From: Actinomycetales bacterium
GTDB lineage: Bacteria > Actinomycetota > Actinomycetes > Mycobacteriales > Micromonosporaceae
Direction: 5' to 3'
NCBI GenBank assembly: GCA_002919305.1
Contig: PKFB01000066.1
Span: 1 to 64,000, forward strand
DNA length: 64,000 nucleotides
Below, piece by piece: positions 49,439 to 58,334 of this stretch (position 1 is its first letter; every line of letters starts with the position of its first letter). Under the pieces are notes generated by a model that was given only the letters and a program-made list of their open reading frames with translations, did not search any database and was not told the DNA's origin. A program made the translations under genes and the position numbers.

Positions 49439-50866
49439 ATGGCGACCGTGGGAGGCACACACGCGGTGGTACTGGGGGCGAGCCTGGCCGGCACCTTAGC
49501 GGCGGCGGCCTTAGTCGATCATGTCGATCACGTCACCCTCGTCGAGCGGGATCGGATTCCCTTGGGACCGGCACCGCGCCAAGGCGTACCGCAGGCGCGC
49601 CATGCTCACCTGCTGTGGTCCGGTGGTGCCTGGGCCATCGAGGCGCTCCTGCCGGGGACGATCCCCCGCTGGCTCGCCGCCGGAGCTCGGCGCATCGGCC
49701 TGCCCGATGAGGTGGTCATGATGACCCCGCAGGGCTGGATGCCCCGTTTTGCCGGCACCCAATTCCTCATCACCTGCGGTCGGGATCTGTTGGACTGGGT
49801 GGTGCGGGAGCAGGTCCTGGCCGACGAGCGGGTCAGCCTTCACCGAGCCGAAGCGGTAGGCCTGATCGGAGACCAGGTGCGGGTGACCGGGGTGCGCCTT
49901 CGGGACCCCGACGGGCGTACCTTGTGGGAGCTACCAGCCGATCTCATCGTGGACGCGACAGGGCATGGCTCCCGTGCCCATCGTTGGCTGGCTGACCTTG
50001 GCCTTGGCCCGGTACTGCGGCGTACCGTCGACCCCGGCCTGGCGTACGCCACGCGGGTCTTCAAAGCGCCTCCGCTGCTGGGCGTGGACTTCCCGGCGCT
50101 GAATGTGTACGCCGACCCCCGGCAGCCTCGACCTGGTCAGACCGCGATCCTGCTGCCTATCGAAAATCACCAGTGGATAGTGACGCTGTCCGGTACCCGA
50201 GGTGGCCATCCCCCCGACGACGCGGTGGGGTTCGTGGAGTTCGCCCGTCGGGTCCGCCACCCCCTCATCGGCGACCTCATCGCCACCCTGGAACCGGTGG
50301 GCCCGGTCTACAGTTCGTCCAGCCCGGGCAACCGGCGCTGGTACTTCGAACGCCTTCCCCGCTGGCCCCAAGGCTTCGTGGTGCTCGGTGACGCCGTCGC
50401 CACCTACAACCCAGCCTATGGGCACGGCATGTCCGTCGCCGCCCGCAGCGCCGTGGCGTTACGCGATATCCTGCGGCGCTACGGCCTTCGTCGTCCCGAT
50501 GTAGCGCGACGCGCTCAGCGGGCCATCGCCCGAGCGGTGAAGCCGGCCTGGATCATGGCAACCGGTCAGGACATCCGCTACCCCGATGTGGTCGGTGAGC
50601 CCCCGTCGCTTGCGACACGCCTGTTGCGGCGGTACCTCGATCGCCTGTTCACCGTCGCCAGACACCGCCAAATGATCATGAGGGCGCTGACCGACGTGAT
50701 GACGCTCTCCCGCCCCATGCTCTCCCTCCTGCACCCTGTGACGACGACGGTCGCGCTGTTGACCCCTGAACGGCCTCCGTTAGCTGATCCCCCACTGAGC
50801 GAGTGGGAACGGCTCCTGTCTTTCGGCCCGCGCGCCGACATCAACCTCAATCGCCGGTGTCTGTAG
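49439..50866 (+). CDS. FAD-dependent oxidoreductase (hydroxylase/monooxygenase-like)
   Basis: 475 residues from ATG 49439; an internal GTG near 49464 is an alternative because GGGAGG at 49450 lies at better spacing from it. The N-terminal FAD-binding strand is HAVVLGASLAGTLAAAALVDHVDHVTLVERD; ADLIVDATGHGSRAHRWLADLG is the second dinucleotide-contact region, and GFVVLGDAVATYNPAYGHGMSVAARSAVAL is the GD motif plus C-terminal FAD loop. This is the para-hydroxybenzoate hydroxylase-like fold of actinobacterial FAD oxidoreductases. Substrate unknown; neighbours give no hint. Confidence 0.85.
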   Translation: MATVGGTHAVVLGASLAGTLAAAALVDHVDHVTLVERDRIPLGPAPRQGVPQARHAHLLWSGGAWAIEALLPGTIPRWLAAGARRIGLPDEVVMMTPQGWMPRFAGTQFLITCGRDLLDWVVREQVLADERVSLHRAEAVGLIGDQVRVTGVRLRDPDGRTLWELPADLIVDATGHGSRAHRWLADLGLGPVLRRTVDPGLAYATRVFKAPPLLGVDFPALNVYADPRQPRPGQTAILLPIENHQWIVTLSGTRGGHPPDDAVGFVEFARRVRHPLIGDLIATLEPVGPVYSSSSPGNRRWYFERLPRWPQGFVVLGDAVATYNPAYGHGMSVAARSAVALRDILRRYGLRRPDVARRAQRAIARAVKPAWIMATGQDIRYPDVVGEPPSLATRLLRRYLDRLFTVARHRQMIMRALTDVMTLSRPMLSLLHPVTTTVALLTPERPPLADPPLSEWERLLSFGPRADINLNRRCL

Positions 50867-50940
50867 ATCCGGTGTGCGGTCCCGTATCGGCCGCGCCCGC
50901 TGTGTCGGGCCGCCGTGGCGTCGTCACCGTCATCACCACA

Positions 50941-50970
50941 GTGGCCGGGCACCCTATGGTGCCCGGCCAC
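50941..50970. terminator. Strong terminator between converging genes
   Basis: GTGGCCGGGCACC (50941-50953) pairs exactly with GGTGCCCGGCCAC (50958-50970) around CTAT. Confidence 0.85.
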
Positions 50971-50998
50971 TCGAGGAGAGGAGGAAACACAGATCAGG

Positions 50999-52354
50999 TC
51001 AGCGGGCGGTGCAGGTCAAAGTCGGCACGCTGTTAGTACCGTTCCAGGTCCCGAGGAACCCAAAGGTACCGCCGCTGGGGTTGTAGCTGAGGTTTGTCGC
51101 AGTGACGGAGGCGCCGTTCGTGGTGATCTGGGCACCCCAGGAGGAGGTGATGGTCTGGCCGTCGGTGTAGGTCCAGGTAACGGTCCAACCGCGCAGGGTG
51201 CCGCCGGTGGAGGTCACCGACACCTCCCCCTGGAAGCCGCCCGGCCACTGGCCGACGATGCGGTAGCTGGCGGTGCAGCCCTGTCCGCCGGGGGTAGACG
51301 GCGAGACTGACGGGCTGGAGGGGGAGACCGACGGGCTGCTCGGCGAGCTGGAGGTCGGGCCTCCGGTCTGTCCGCTGTAGATGGTGGCCTCGCGGGCGGT
51401 CTCCCGGATGCCGTTGGGGCCGTTGAAGATCCGCTGCCCCCACGGGGTGAGGTTGGCGGGGTTGAAGTTGTACACCATGTCCAGGTACTCGACCCCGCCG
51501 CTGTTGCCGCTGTAGGACCAGCCGATATAGCCGATGCCCTGGGCCTGCGCGGTCGCCATGATGGTGTCCTCGTCGGGATCACCGTCGCTGTGGTTGTGCC
51601 CGAATTCGCCGATAACCAGCGGCAGCCGTCGGCTGACGAAGGAATCGATGTACGAGGTGATCTCGGCGGCGGTGTCGTAGACCCCGTACATGTGAATCGA
51701 GAAGATCGTGTTCCGGTCGGGATCGCTGTTGAATACCGTCTGGGCGTTGTCACGCATGACCCCCGCCCAGTCCTGGCCCCAGTTGGGAGCGTCGACCATC
51801 AAAGCGTGATCAAAACCAGCGTCGCGCATCCGCTGGATGGCGTTGATGGTGGCGTTGGTCCAGCCGCTGTAACTGTTGTTTCCCCAGGGCTCGTTTCCGA
51901 TGTTGATGATGACGTAGTTTTCCTGTCCCTGCAGAGCGCTTCGGACACTAATCCAGTAATTGACCGCAGCGTCCAGGGAAATAGCCGCGCTGTCCTCCTG
52001 GTATCCGGTGGTGTCGTGCACCTCCAGCACGCAGATCAACCGGTTCTGCCGACACAGGGTGATGATGGTGGACAGCTCACTGGCGCTGGTGGTGCCCCAC
52101 CGGCTCGCCGAGAGCACTACCCGGACAGTGTTGGCTCCCAACTGCTTGATCTCGGCAAACGACTCGGTCTCGTTGGTGTACCACGCGTGCGGGTGGCTGA
52201 CGCCCCGCATGATGAAGTCGTTGCCGTTCGCTTCGACGATCCGCCCGTTACTGACCCGAATACCGACGGCGGCCTGAGCGGGTTGCATCGCGACGAAGAA
52301 CGACGCGAGCAGCGTCAATAAGGACACCGCCGCGATGGCCAGACGCTTTTTCAT
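50999..52354 (-). CDS. Secreted GH5 (subfamily 8-like) beta-mannanase with CBM2
   Basis: 451 residues. A signal peptide (KKRLAIAAVSLLTLLASFFVAMQPAQA) precedes the catalytic domain: GIRVSNGRIVEANGNDFIMRGVSHPHAWY is the typical GH5_8 start, E155 in IINIGNEPWGN the acid/base and E250 in LVIGEFGH the nucleophile. A Ser/Pro linker of about 30 residues (SSSPSSPSVSPSSPSVSPST) leads to a C-terminal CBM2 (ASYRIVGQWPGGFQGEVSVTSTG, WTVTWTYTDGQTITSSWGA, YNPSGGTFGFLGTWNGTN). The enzyme should be secreted and cut mannan backbones, with the CBM2 anchoring it to cellulose. Two palindromes upstream may control it. Confidence 0.9.
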   Translation of the reverse strand: MKKRLAIAAVSLLTLLASFFVAMQPAQAAVGIRVSNGRIVEANGNDFIMRGVSHPHAWYTNETESFAEIKQLGANTVRVVLSASRWGTTSASELSTIITLCRQNRLICVLEVHDTTGYQEDSAAISLDAAVNYWISVRSALQGQENYVIINIGNEPWGNNSYSGWTNATINAIQRMRDAGFDHALMVDAPNWGQDWAGVMRDNAQTVFNSDPDRNTIFSIHMYGVYDTAAEITSYIDSFVSRRLPLVIGEFGHNHSDGDPDEDTIMATAQAQGIGYIGWSYSGNSGGVEYLDMVYNFNPANLTPWGQRIFNGPNGIRETAREATIYSGQTGGPTSSSPSSPSVSPSSPSVSPSTPGGQGCTASYRIVGQWPGGFQGEVSVTSTGGTLRGWTVTWTYTDGQTITSSWGAQITTNGASVTATNLSYNPSGGTFGFLGTWNGTNSVPTLTCTAR

Positions 52355-52380
52355 GACGTACCTCGAATGGAGTCATGTGT

Positions 52381-52396
52381 TCATGCGTACGCATGA
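52381..52396. promoter_or_regulatory. 16-bp palindrome just upstream of the mannanase gene
   Basis: TCATGCGT and ACGCATGA are exact complements with no spacer, 27 bases before the start codon at 52354. Its position fits a repressor operator overlapping the promoter or leader. Confidence 0.6.
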
Positions 52397-52500
52397 CACA
52401 GAGGCTACTGGAACTGACAGTGAAGGCCCGACAACATCCACCCCGGCTCCATGAGGTGCGCCCACAGTCTAAGCGTGTGGCGTGCGTCATGCAAACCGGT

Positions 52501-52512
52501 TAAGTTAACTTA
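52501..52512. promoter_or_regulatory. 12-bp AT-rich palindrome upstream of the mannanase gene
   Basis: TAAGTTAACTTA is a perfect palindrome, extended by GGT/ACC-type flanks with one mismatch. It could be a second operator or part of the promoter. Confidence 0.4.
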
Positions 52513-52668
52513 CCTCTATAGCATTCCAATGCCCCGGTCACGGGTGACTGATGCGGTTCAGTCACCTCGCCGTCGTTTGCCGTGAAACCCCACTCCCCAA
52601 TACCGACAGATACGCTCCGGCGCTGACCAAACTCAGATCAGGATCACGCGCCGTACAGAGGCGGCGGT

Positions 52669-53820
52669 TCAGGCGGGATAGACGTCGACCTCCGTCGCTT
52701 TAACCGCGACATACACCCGGGCGCCGATCGTCAGCTTCAAGTCCGCCATCGCGGCGGTGCTCACCTCAGCCACCAGCGGCACCGGCCCGGTCACGGTCAG
52801 CCGCACCATGCCGTGATGGGGATCGATTCCGGTGATCGTCCCGGGCCACACGTTGCGTGGGCTTCCCCCCGGCGGCTCTAAATACACCGCCACCGCGGCG
52901 GGCCGGAATGCCACCAATACCTGACGCCCTCCCTCAGGTGCGCCAGCGTCGGCCTCCACTTGTGGTACGCCGCCGCTCTCCTGCTCTGTCTTGCGCGTCG
53001 TGTCGGACTCTGGCGGGACGAATGTCAACGTCGCCCCACCGGGAAGCCGTACCTGGTCCCCTTCAGCCCATCCCCGCAGCAGGTTGAGCCCGACCAGACG
53101 CGCCACATACGGAGTCAACGGCCGGCTGGCCACCTGAGCCGGTGTCCCCCGCTGCACCACCCGCCCGTGCTCGATCACCACCAGCCGGTCAGCGAGCACC
53201 ATCGCGTCCAGCGGATCGTGAGTCACCACGATCGCGCACCCGGCAAAATCGGCCAGGTGATGGCGCAGTTCAGCGCGGACCGCCACCCGGGTGGCCGCGT
53301 CCAGCGCCGCCAACGGCTCATCCAGCAACAACAACGCCGGGTCGGTGGCCAGTGCCCGCGCCAGCGCCACCCGCTGCGCCTGTCCCCCCGACAGCGCGCG
53401 GGGACGCGCGTGCGCGTACTCGCTCAACCCCATCCGACGCAGCCACGACAACGCGACCGTCCGTGCCTGGGCCCGGGGCGTCCCTCGACACCTGAGTCCA
53501 AAAGCGACGTTGTCGAGGGCCGACAGATGCGGAAACAACAGGTAGTCCTGGAAGACCACGCCGATTGGGCGCTGATGTGCGGGGATGAAGACCTCAGCCG
53601 CCGGGTCGTCCAGCGCCGCCCCGTTCAGCCGCACCCAGCCCGCGTCGAGCGCTTGCAGACCGGCCAACGCCCGCAACGCTGTGGTCTTGCCGGCGCCGTT
53701 GGGTCCCAGCAGGGCGACCACCTCGCCCGATGCGACCTCCAGCTCCACCTCCAGCGCGAACCCGGGCCGTCGCACCACGAGCCGCGCCGCTAATTCCCCT
53801 GTGGACCTCGATGGCGTCAC
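52669..53820 (-). CDS. modC: Molybdate ABC transporter ATPase
   Basis: 383 residues from GTG 53820, which overlaps the modB stop (GTGA). Walker A GPNGAGKTT at 39-47, Q-loop IGVVFQDYLLFPHLSALDNVAFGL, signature ALSGGQAQRVALARAL, Walker B LLLLDEPLAALDAATR, switch His VVTHDPLDAM. The C-terminal 110 residues form a TOBE-type molybdate-sensing domain (VWPGTITGIDPHHGMVRLTVTGPVPLVAEVSTAAMADLKLTIGARVYVAVKATEVDVYP), as in ModC. It powers molybdate import through ModB. Confidence 0.95.
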   Translation of the reverse strand: MTPSRSTGELAARLVVRRPGFALEVELEVASGEVVALLGPNGAGKTTALRALAGLQALDAGWVRLNGAALDDPAAEVFIPAHQRPIGVVFQDYLLFPHLSALDNVAFGLRCRGTPRAQARTVALSWLRRMGLSEYAHARPRALSGGQAQRVALARALATDPALLLLDEPLAALDAATRVAVRAELRHHLADFAGCAIVVTHDPLDAMVLADRLVVIEHGRVVQRGTPAQVASRPLTPYVARLVGLNLLRGWAEGDQVRLPGGATLTFVPPESDTTRKTEQESGGVPQVEADAGAPEGGRQVLVAFRPAAVAVYLEPPGGSPRNVWPGTITGIDPHHGMVRLTVTGPVPLVAEVSTAAMADLKLTIGARVYVAVKATEVDVYPA

Positions 53821-54671
53821 AGCCGGCTCACCCACCGATCTCGCAGCAAGGCCAGGGTGGCCACCGACACCGTCAACAGCACCAGGCTCAGCGCGATCGC
53901 CGCGTCCGGATCGGTCTCCAAGGCCAGGTAGACCGCCAGCGGCATGGTCTGGGTACGCCCTGGAAAGCTGCCGGCGAACGTGATCGTCGCGCCGAACTCC
54001 CCCAACGCCCGTGCCCAGGACAGCACCGCGCCGGCCGCGATCCCCGGCGCCACCAGGGGCATGGTGACCCGCCAGAACGTGGTCCACCGATCAGCGCCGA
54101 GGGTCGCGGCGGCCTCCTCGTACCGGCGGTCAGCGGCGCGCAACGCCCCTTCCACCGACAGCACTAAAAACGGCAGAGCAACGAACGCCTCCGCCAGCAC
54201 CACCGCGGTGGTGGAGAACGGCAGCGTGATCCCGGTCGCCTCGTACAGCGGGCCGCCCAGGACTCCCCGGCGCCCCAGCAACAGCAGCAGCGCCACACCC
54301 CCTACCACTGGGGGTAGCACCAACGGCACCGTCACCAACGCGCGTACCACGCTCCGCCCTGGCAGCCGAGGCTGCGTCAGCAACCAGGCCAGGGGTACGC
54401 CCAGCAGAAGGCACAAGCCCGTCGCGGCGGTCGCGGTGACCAGGGACAGCCGCAGCGCGGTCAGCGCGGTAGGGTCGGTGAGCAGCTCCGGTAGCCGAGG
54501 CCACGGAGCCCGCAGCAGCAAAGCGATCAGGGGAGCGACGAGGTAGGTCAGCGCAAGCCCGGCCGGGATCACCAGGAGCATCGGGAGCCGGCCTAAGGTC
54601 GCGCCTTCACGCCCGCCGCGTCGTCGCCGTCCCCGGCCCTGGTCCTGGCCGGCGCTGTCATCCCCCTGCAT
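53817..54671 (-). CDS. modB: Molybdate ABC transporter permease
   Basis: 284 residues; the first 30 are Arg/Gly-rich and cytoplasmic. Five to six membrane helices follow, with the inner-membrane signature EEAAATLGADRWTTFWRVTMPLVAPGIAAGAVLSWARALGEFGATITFAG (EAA loop and following helix), typical of ModB. The mature channel passes molybdate to the cytoplasm. It overlaps modC by four bases; modA ends 60 bases upstream. Confidence 0.95.
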   Translation of the reverse strand: MQGDDSAGQDQGRGRRRRGGREGATLGRLPMLLVIPAGLALTYLVAPLIALLLRAPWPRLPELLTDPTALTALRLSLVTATAATGLCLLLGVPLAWLLTQPRLPGRSVVRALVTVPLVLPPVVGGVALLLLLGRRGVLGGPLYEATGITLPFSTTAVVLAEAFVALPFLVLSVEGALRAADRRYEEAAATLGADRWTTFWRVTMPLVAPGIAAGAVLSWARALGEFGATITFAGSFPGRTQTMPLAVYLALETDPDAAIALSLVLLTVSVATLALLRDRWVSRL

Positions 54672-54730
54672 TCGCTCTCCACATGCTCGTTGTCTCCGGC
54701 GACGTATCTGCCTGACGCTGTGCGTCCGAC

Positions 54731-55519
54731 TCAGCCCACATCGAATCCGGCGGTTTCTAAGACGGCCCGGCCGGTGTCGGACAGCACCAGATCGACGAAT
54801 GCCCAGGCGGCGTCCGGGTTGGGCGCCTCCTCCAGCACGCTGATCGGGTAGTCATTGACCGCGGCGGCCGCTTCCGGAAAATCAATGCCTTCCACATCGT
54901 CACCGGCGGCGATTACGTCGGTGTGGTACACCAAAGCCGCGTCCACCTCCCCGAGCGCGACCAGGGACAGCGCCGCGCGGACGTCCTGCTCGTAGGTGTC
55001 CGGCGCCGGGGTGATGCCCGCCGCCTCAAACGCCCGTACCGCCGCCGCGCCGCAGGGTGCCGGTTCGGCGCACAGCGCGATCCGCAGCTCCTCACGCGCG
55101 AAGTCCGCCAGGCCCGTCACTCCCGCCGGATTGCCGGACGGGACCGCGATCTGAAGCCGGTTACGCGCGAACAGCTCCGGCTCGGCCAGCCCGGCCTCCT
55201 CCACCATCGCCATGGCCTGTGGGCTGGCGGCGGCGAACACGTCGGCCGGCGCGCCCGCCACAATCTGCTGCGCCAGCGTGGCGCTGCCCGCGAAGTTGAA
55301 GGTCACGGTTGTTCCGGGATGGTCCGCCTCAAAGCGCTCCCCCAGTTCCTGAAAGGCATCCGTCAAGGAGGCGGCCGCGAACACCACGACTTCGCCATCC
55401 AGCGCCCCGGTCCCACCCGTCCCGGCCGCCTCGGAATCCGAGCCGCACCCGGTCCCAAGACCCAACACCAGCGCCAGCGCGGCGCCCCTGATCCACGCCG
55501 CGCTCCACGGCCGTCTCAC
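54731..55519 (-). CDS. modA: Molybdate-binding lipoprotein
   Basis: 262 residues. The start is GTG 55519, overlapping the stop of the regulator gene (GTGA); the longer open frame upstream is shadow. A short basic N-terminus, hydrophobic core and lipobox LGTGCGS give a lipid-anchored protein. ModA features: GEVVVFAAASLTDAFQELGERFEADHPGTTVTFNFAGSATLAQQIVAGAPADVFAAAS, VPSGNPAGV, and YPISVLEEAPNPDAAWAFVDLVLSDTGRAVL. It captures molybdate outside the membrane for ModBC, which matters for the NasA cofactor. Confidence 0.95.
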   Translation of the reverse strand: MRRPWSAAWIRGAALALVLGLGTGCGSDSEAAGTGGTGALDGEVVVFAAASLTDAFQELGERFEADHPGTTVTFNFAGSATLAQQIVAGAPADVFAAASPQAMAMVEEAGLAEPELFARNRLQIAVPSGNPAGVTGLADFAREELRIALCAEPAPCGAAAVRAFEAAGITPAPDTYEQDVRAALSLVALGEVDAALVYHTDVIAAGDDVEGIDFPEAAAAVNDYPISVLEEAPNPDAAWAFVDLVLSDTGRAVLETAGFDVG

Positions 55520-55917
55520 CGGGTATCCACCACCTCGACCACCACCTGTGTGGATTTCACCGACGCCACCGCCACCACGCCGGGCTCCAGCCCCAGCTCG
55601 TCCGCGGCTTCTCGGCTCATCAGAGAGACCACGCGAAATGGGCCGGCCTGCATGTCCACCTGAGCCATCACGCCGTCCTTGATCACCCGGGTGACCAGAC
55701 CGGTGAACCGGTTGCGCGCCGACTCCGCCACCGGTGATCCCAGGTCCGGGGCCTCCGCGATCTGCTGCGCGAACCGTGCTAGCTCGGCGCCGTCGATGAC
55801 CAGCCGACCGGCCCCATCCTTGCCGGCGGTCAGTCGCCCCGCCTCCACCCAGCGCCGGATGGTGTCGTCGCTGACCCCGAGCAGCCTGGCCGCTTCCGCG
55901 ATCCGTATCTGCGGCAT
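55516..55917 (-). CDS. DNA-binding molybdate regulator: MerR-type HTH fused to a TOBE/Mop domain
   Basis: 133 residues from ATG 55917; in-frame GTG 55935 and ATG 55929 are alternatives. Residues 3-40 are an excisionase/MerR-type HTH (IRIAEAARLLGVSDDTIRRWVEAGRL), and the C-terminal 65 residues are a TOBE/Mop molybdate-binding domain (NRFTGLVTRVIKDGVMAQVDMQAGPFRVVSLMSREAADELGLEPGVVAVASVKSTQVVVEV). This short actinobacterial form plays the part of ModE: it senses molybdate and controls the modABC operon it leads. It overlaps modA by four bases. Confidence 0.9.
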   Translation of the reverse strand: MPQIRIAEAARLLGVSDDTIRRWVEAGRLTAGKDGAGRLVIDGAELARFAQQIAEAPDLGSPVAESARNRFTGLVTRVIKDGVMAQVDMQAGPFRVVSLMSREAADELGLEPGVVAVASVKSTQVVVEVVDTR

Positions 55918-55965
55918 GTTGCTCACCATAAACACCGCTGATGCGGATGTCTATGTTGTAGGAAA

Positions 55966-55977
55966 CCGCATATGCGG
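55966..55977. promoter_or_regulatory. Palindromic operator upstream of the mod operon
   Basis: CCGCATATGCGG is a perfect palindrome 49 bases before the regulator start; the half TGCGGAT also occurs at 55942-55948. It is a good candidate for the binding site of the HTH-TOBE regulator. Confidence 0.6.
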
Positions 55978-56110
55978 ATATAAGCGTTGTCCGGCGGCGG
56001 GACACATCGAGGTCCGCCCGTTCCTTATGCGCCGCGCCTAACGATCGGTGCCGTGGCGCCTTATCCGCTTATCCGCTGATTTCCTTATCCAGCAACCTCA
56101 CGCATGCATC

Positions 56111-56130
56111 TACCCTAGGGGGGTAGGGTA
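56111..56130. promoter_or_regulatory. CsoR-like copper operator
   Basis: TACCCTA and TAGGGTA flank six G, giving a 20-base palindrome-like site of the CsoR/RcnR kind, 109 bases upstream of the P-type ATPase start. A copper-responsive repressor would bind here. Confidence 0.65.
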
Positions 56131-56238
56131 CATGGCATCGCGCGTACCACCCCTGTACCGCGTCGCCCCACCGACCAGGGCCGGTATCCCCGGTACAACC
56201 GGACGTCGCTCCCGCACGGGAGCAGTGAGGGAGAACTG

Positions 56239-58227
56239 GTGAACTCGCACGCGCGGCACGAACCCGACACCCACCAGCACGCCGGACACGATCACCGAGG
56301 GTTCCGCCGCGCGTTCTGGCTGAGCTTGATCTCGAGCGTGCCGGTGGTGCTCACCAGCCCGATGGTGATGGACTGGTTCGGATACTCCCTGGATTTTCCG
56401 GGCCGTCACTGGATCGGCCCGATCCTGGGATCGGTCATCTTCTGCTACGGCGGCTGGCCGTTCCTCGCCGGGGCCGCCACAGAGCTGCGCCACCGCGCCC
56501 CCGGGATGATGCTGCTGATCTCGATGGCGATCACGGTGGCCTACCTCGCCTCGCTCGCCACCAGTCTGGGCTGGTTCGACCTGGAGTTCTGGTGGGAACT
56601 GGCGACGTTGGTGACCATCATGCTGCTGGGGCACTGGCAACAGATGAAGGCGATTGGGCAGGCCCAAGGCGCGCTGGCGGCCCTGGCGGCGTTGCTACCC
56701 GATGAGGCCGAACGCGTCACCACCGACGGCGGTATCCAGCGGGTGGCGCTGTCCCAGCTGCGCCCCGGCGACATCGTGCTGGTACGGCCAGGCAGCCGGG
56801 TCCCGGCCGACGGTGAGGTCGTCACAGGCGCCGCCGACCTGGACGAGTCGATGATCACCGGTGAATCACAACCGGTGCCCCGGGGCGTGGGCGACCGGGT
56901 CGTGGCCGGCACCGTGGCCATCGACGCCGCGCTGCGGGTCCGCGTCACCGCCGTCGGTGACGACACCGCGTTGGCCGGGATCCAACGCTTGGTGGCCCAG
57001 GCCCAGCAGTCCCGAGGCCGTGCCCAGGTGCTCGCCGACCGGTTCGCAGCTCTTTTGTTTTACGCAGCGGCCGGTACCGGAGTGCTGACCTTCCTGATCT
57101 GGTGGCTGTTGGGGGACGCCGGTCAGGCGGTGACGCATACCGTCACGGTCCTGGTGATCTCCTGTCCCCACGCGCTCGGCCTGGCGATCCCCCTGGTGAT
57201 CTCGCTGTCCACGGCGCTTGCGGCCCGCTCCGGCATCCTGATCAAGGACCGGCTGGCGCTGCGGGTAGCCGCCGCCGTGGAGGCGGACAGTGAGCACCCA
57301 TTGGCGCGGGCGCTCGTCACCGCGGCCGCGCGTACCCGCCTCGCTGAGGGACGCGCCGGCACCGTGACAGCGACTGGCCTGCCGCAGGCGACCGACTTCC
57401 AGGTGGTGCCCGGACGCGGGGTACAGGCCACGGTCGACGGCAGGCGGTACGCGGTGGGCGGCCCTGGGCTGCTGCGGGACCTTGACCTACCACTTCCTGA
57501 GGTGCTGGACATCCAGCGCGCGCAATGGTCCCAGCGTGGTGCGGCGGTGCTGTACCTGATCGAGTTCGACGCCCCGCCAGCCGAGACGCCTGGCCCCGCC
57601 TCAGCCCGGGTCCTCGCCGCGTTCGCCCTGGCGGACACGGTCCGCCCGCAGGCCCGGGAGGCGATCACTGCCCTGCGCCGGCAGGGCGTCGGCACGATCG
57701 CGATGCTCACCGGTGACGCCTGGCCGGTCGCCGAGGCGGTCGCGGCCGACCTAGGCGTGGACGAGGTGTACGCGGAGGTGCTGCCGGCCGACAAGGACCG
57801 CGCGGTCGCTGCGCTGCAGGCACGGGGCCTGACGGTGGCGATGGTCGGGGACGGGGTCAACGACGCGCCGGCGCTGGCGCGGGCCGATGTGGGGATCGCG
57901 ATCGGGGCCGGTACCGATGTGGCGCTCGAGTCGGCCGGGGTGGTGTTGGCCTCCTCTGATCCGCGTGGTGTGGACGCCGTGCTCCGGTTGTCGCGGGCCT
58001 CGTACCGCAAGATGGTGCAGAACCTCGCCTGGGCCGCCGGGTACAACGCGGCCGCGATTCCCCTGGCGGCGGGGGTGCTGGCCTGGGCCGGAATCACCTT
58101 GGGCCCGGCGGTGGGGGCGGTCCTGATGTCGGCGTCGACGATCGTCGTGGCGTTTAACGCCCAGCTGCTGCGGCGGGTTCGGCTCACCCCGGCGCCGTCA
58201 GCCCGCGGTGAGTGCCACAACCGGTGA
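56239..58227 (+). CDS. CopB-like P1B-type ATPase lacking the DKTGT phosphorylation segment
   Basis: 662 residues from GTG 56239 with GGGAGAA upstream. The N-terminus is His-rich (HARHEPDTHQHAGHDH), as in CopB. It has the actuator TGES at 207-210, the metal-site motif CPH at 309-311, the HP motif SEHPLA around 353, MLTGD, and MVGDGVNDAPALARADVGIAIG at 535-555, with eight membrane helices. However, the sequence jumps from GILIKDRLAL (to residue 341) straight into RVAAAVEADSEHPLA; the roughly 40 residues that normally lie between, including the DKTGT phosphorylation site, are missing in frame. Without that Asp the pump cannot form the phosphoenzyme. The CsoR-like box upstream suggests a copper gene. 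Confidence 0.85.
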   Translation: MNSHARHEPDTHQHAGHDHRGFRRAFWLSLISSVPVVLTSPMVMDWFGYSLDFPGRHWIGPILGSVIFCYGGWPFLAGAATELRHRAPGMMLLISMAITVAYLASLATSLGWFDLEFWWELATLVTIMLLGHWQQMKAIGQAQGALAALAALLPDEAERVTTDGGIQRVALSQLRPGDIVLVRPGSRVPADGEVVTGAADLDESMITGESQPVPRGVGDRVVAGTVAIDAALRVRVTAVGDDTALAGIQRLVAQAQQSRGRAQVLADRFAALLFYAAAGTGVLTFLIWWLLGDAGQAVTHTVTVLVISCPHALGLAIPLVISLSTALAARSGILIKDRLALRVAAAVEADSEHPLARALVTAAARTRLAEGRAGTVTATGLPQATDFQVVPGRGVQATVDGRRYAVGGPGLLRDLDLPLPEVLDIQRAQWSQRGAAVLYLIEFDAPPAETPGPASARVLAAFALADTVRPQAREAITALRRQGVGTIAMLTGDAWPVAEAVAADLGVDEVYAEVLPADKDRAVAALQARGLTVAMVGDGVNDAPALARADVGIAIGAGTDVALESAGVVLASSDPRGVDAVLRLSRASYRKMVQNLAWAAGYNAAAIPLAAGVLAWAGITLGPAVGAVLMSASTIVVAFNAQLLRRVRLTPAPSARGECHNR

Positions 58228-58334
58228 GTGCCGCCCTGGCCTCGACGGGGCCCTCGCGGGGCGGAGACGGGCTCCCGCGACGAATTTCATTCAGTTCCAT
58301 GACGCGCCCGCCCGCCCCTGCAGAAGATGACCGA

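Noticed and set aside
55520-56005. Extended 424-codon frame running into modA
   Set aside because: The upstream part lies over the HTH-TOBE gene in another frame; modA starts at GTG 55519 just before its signal peptide.
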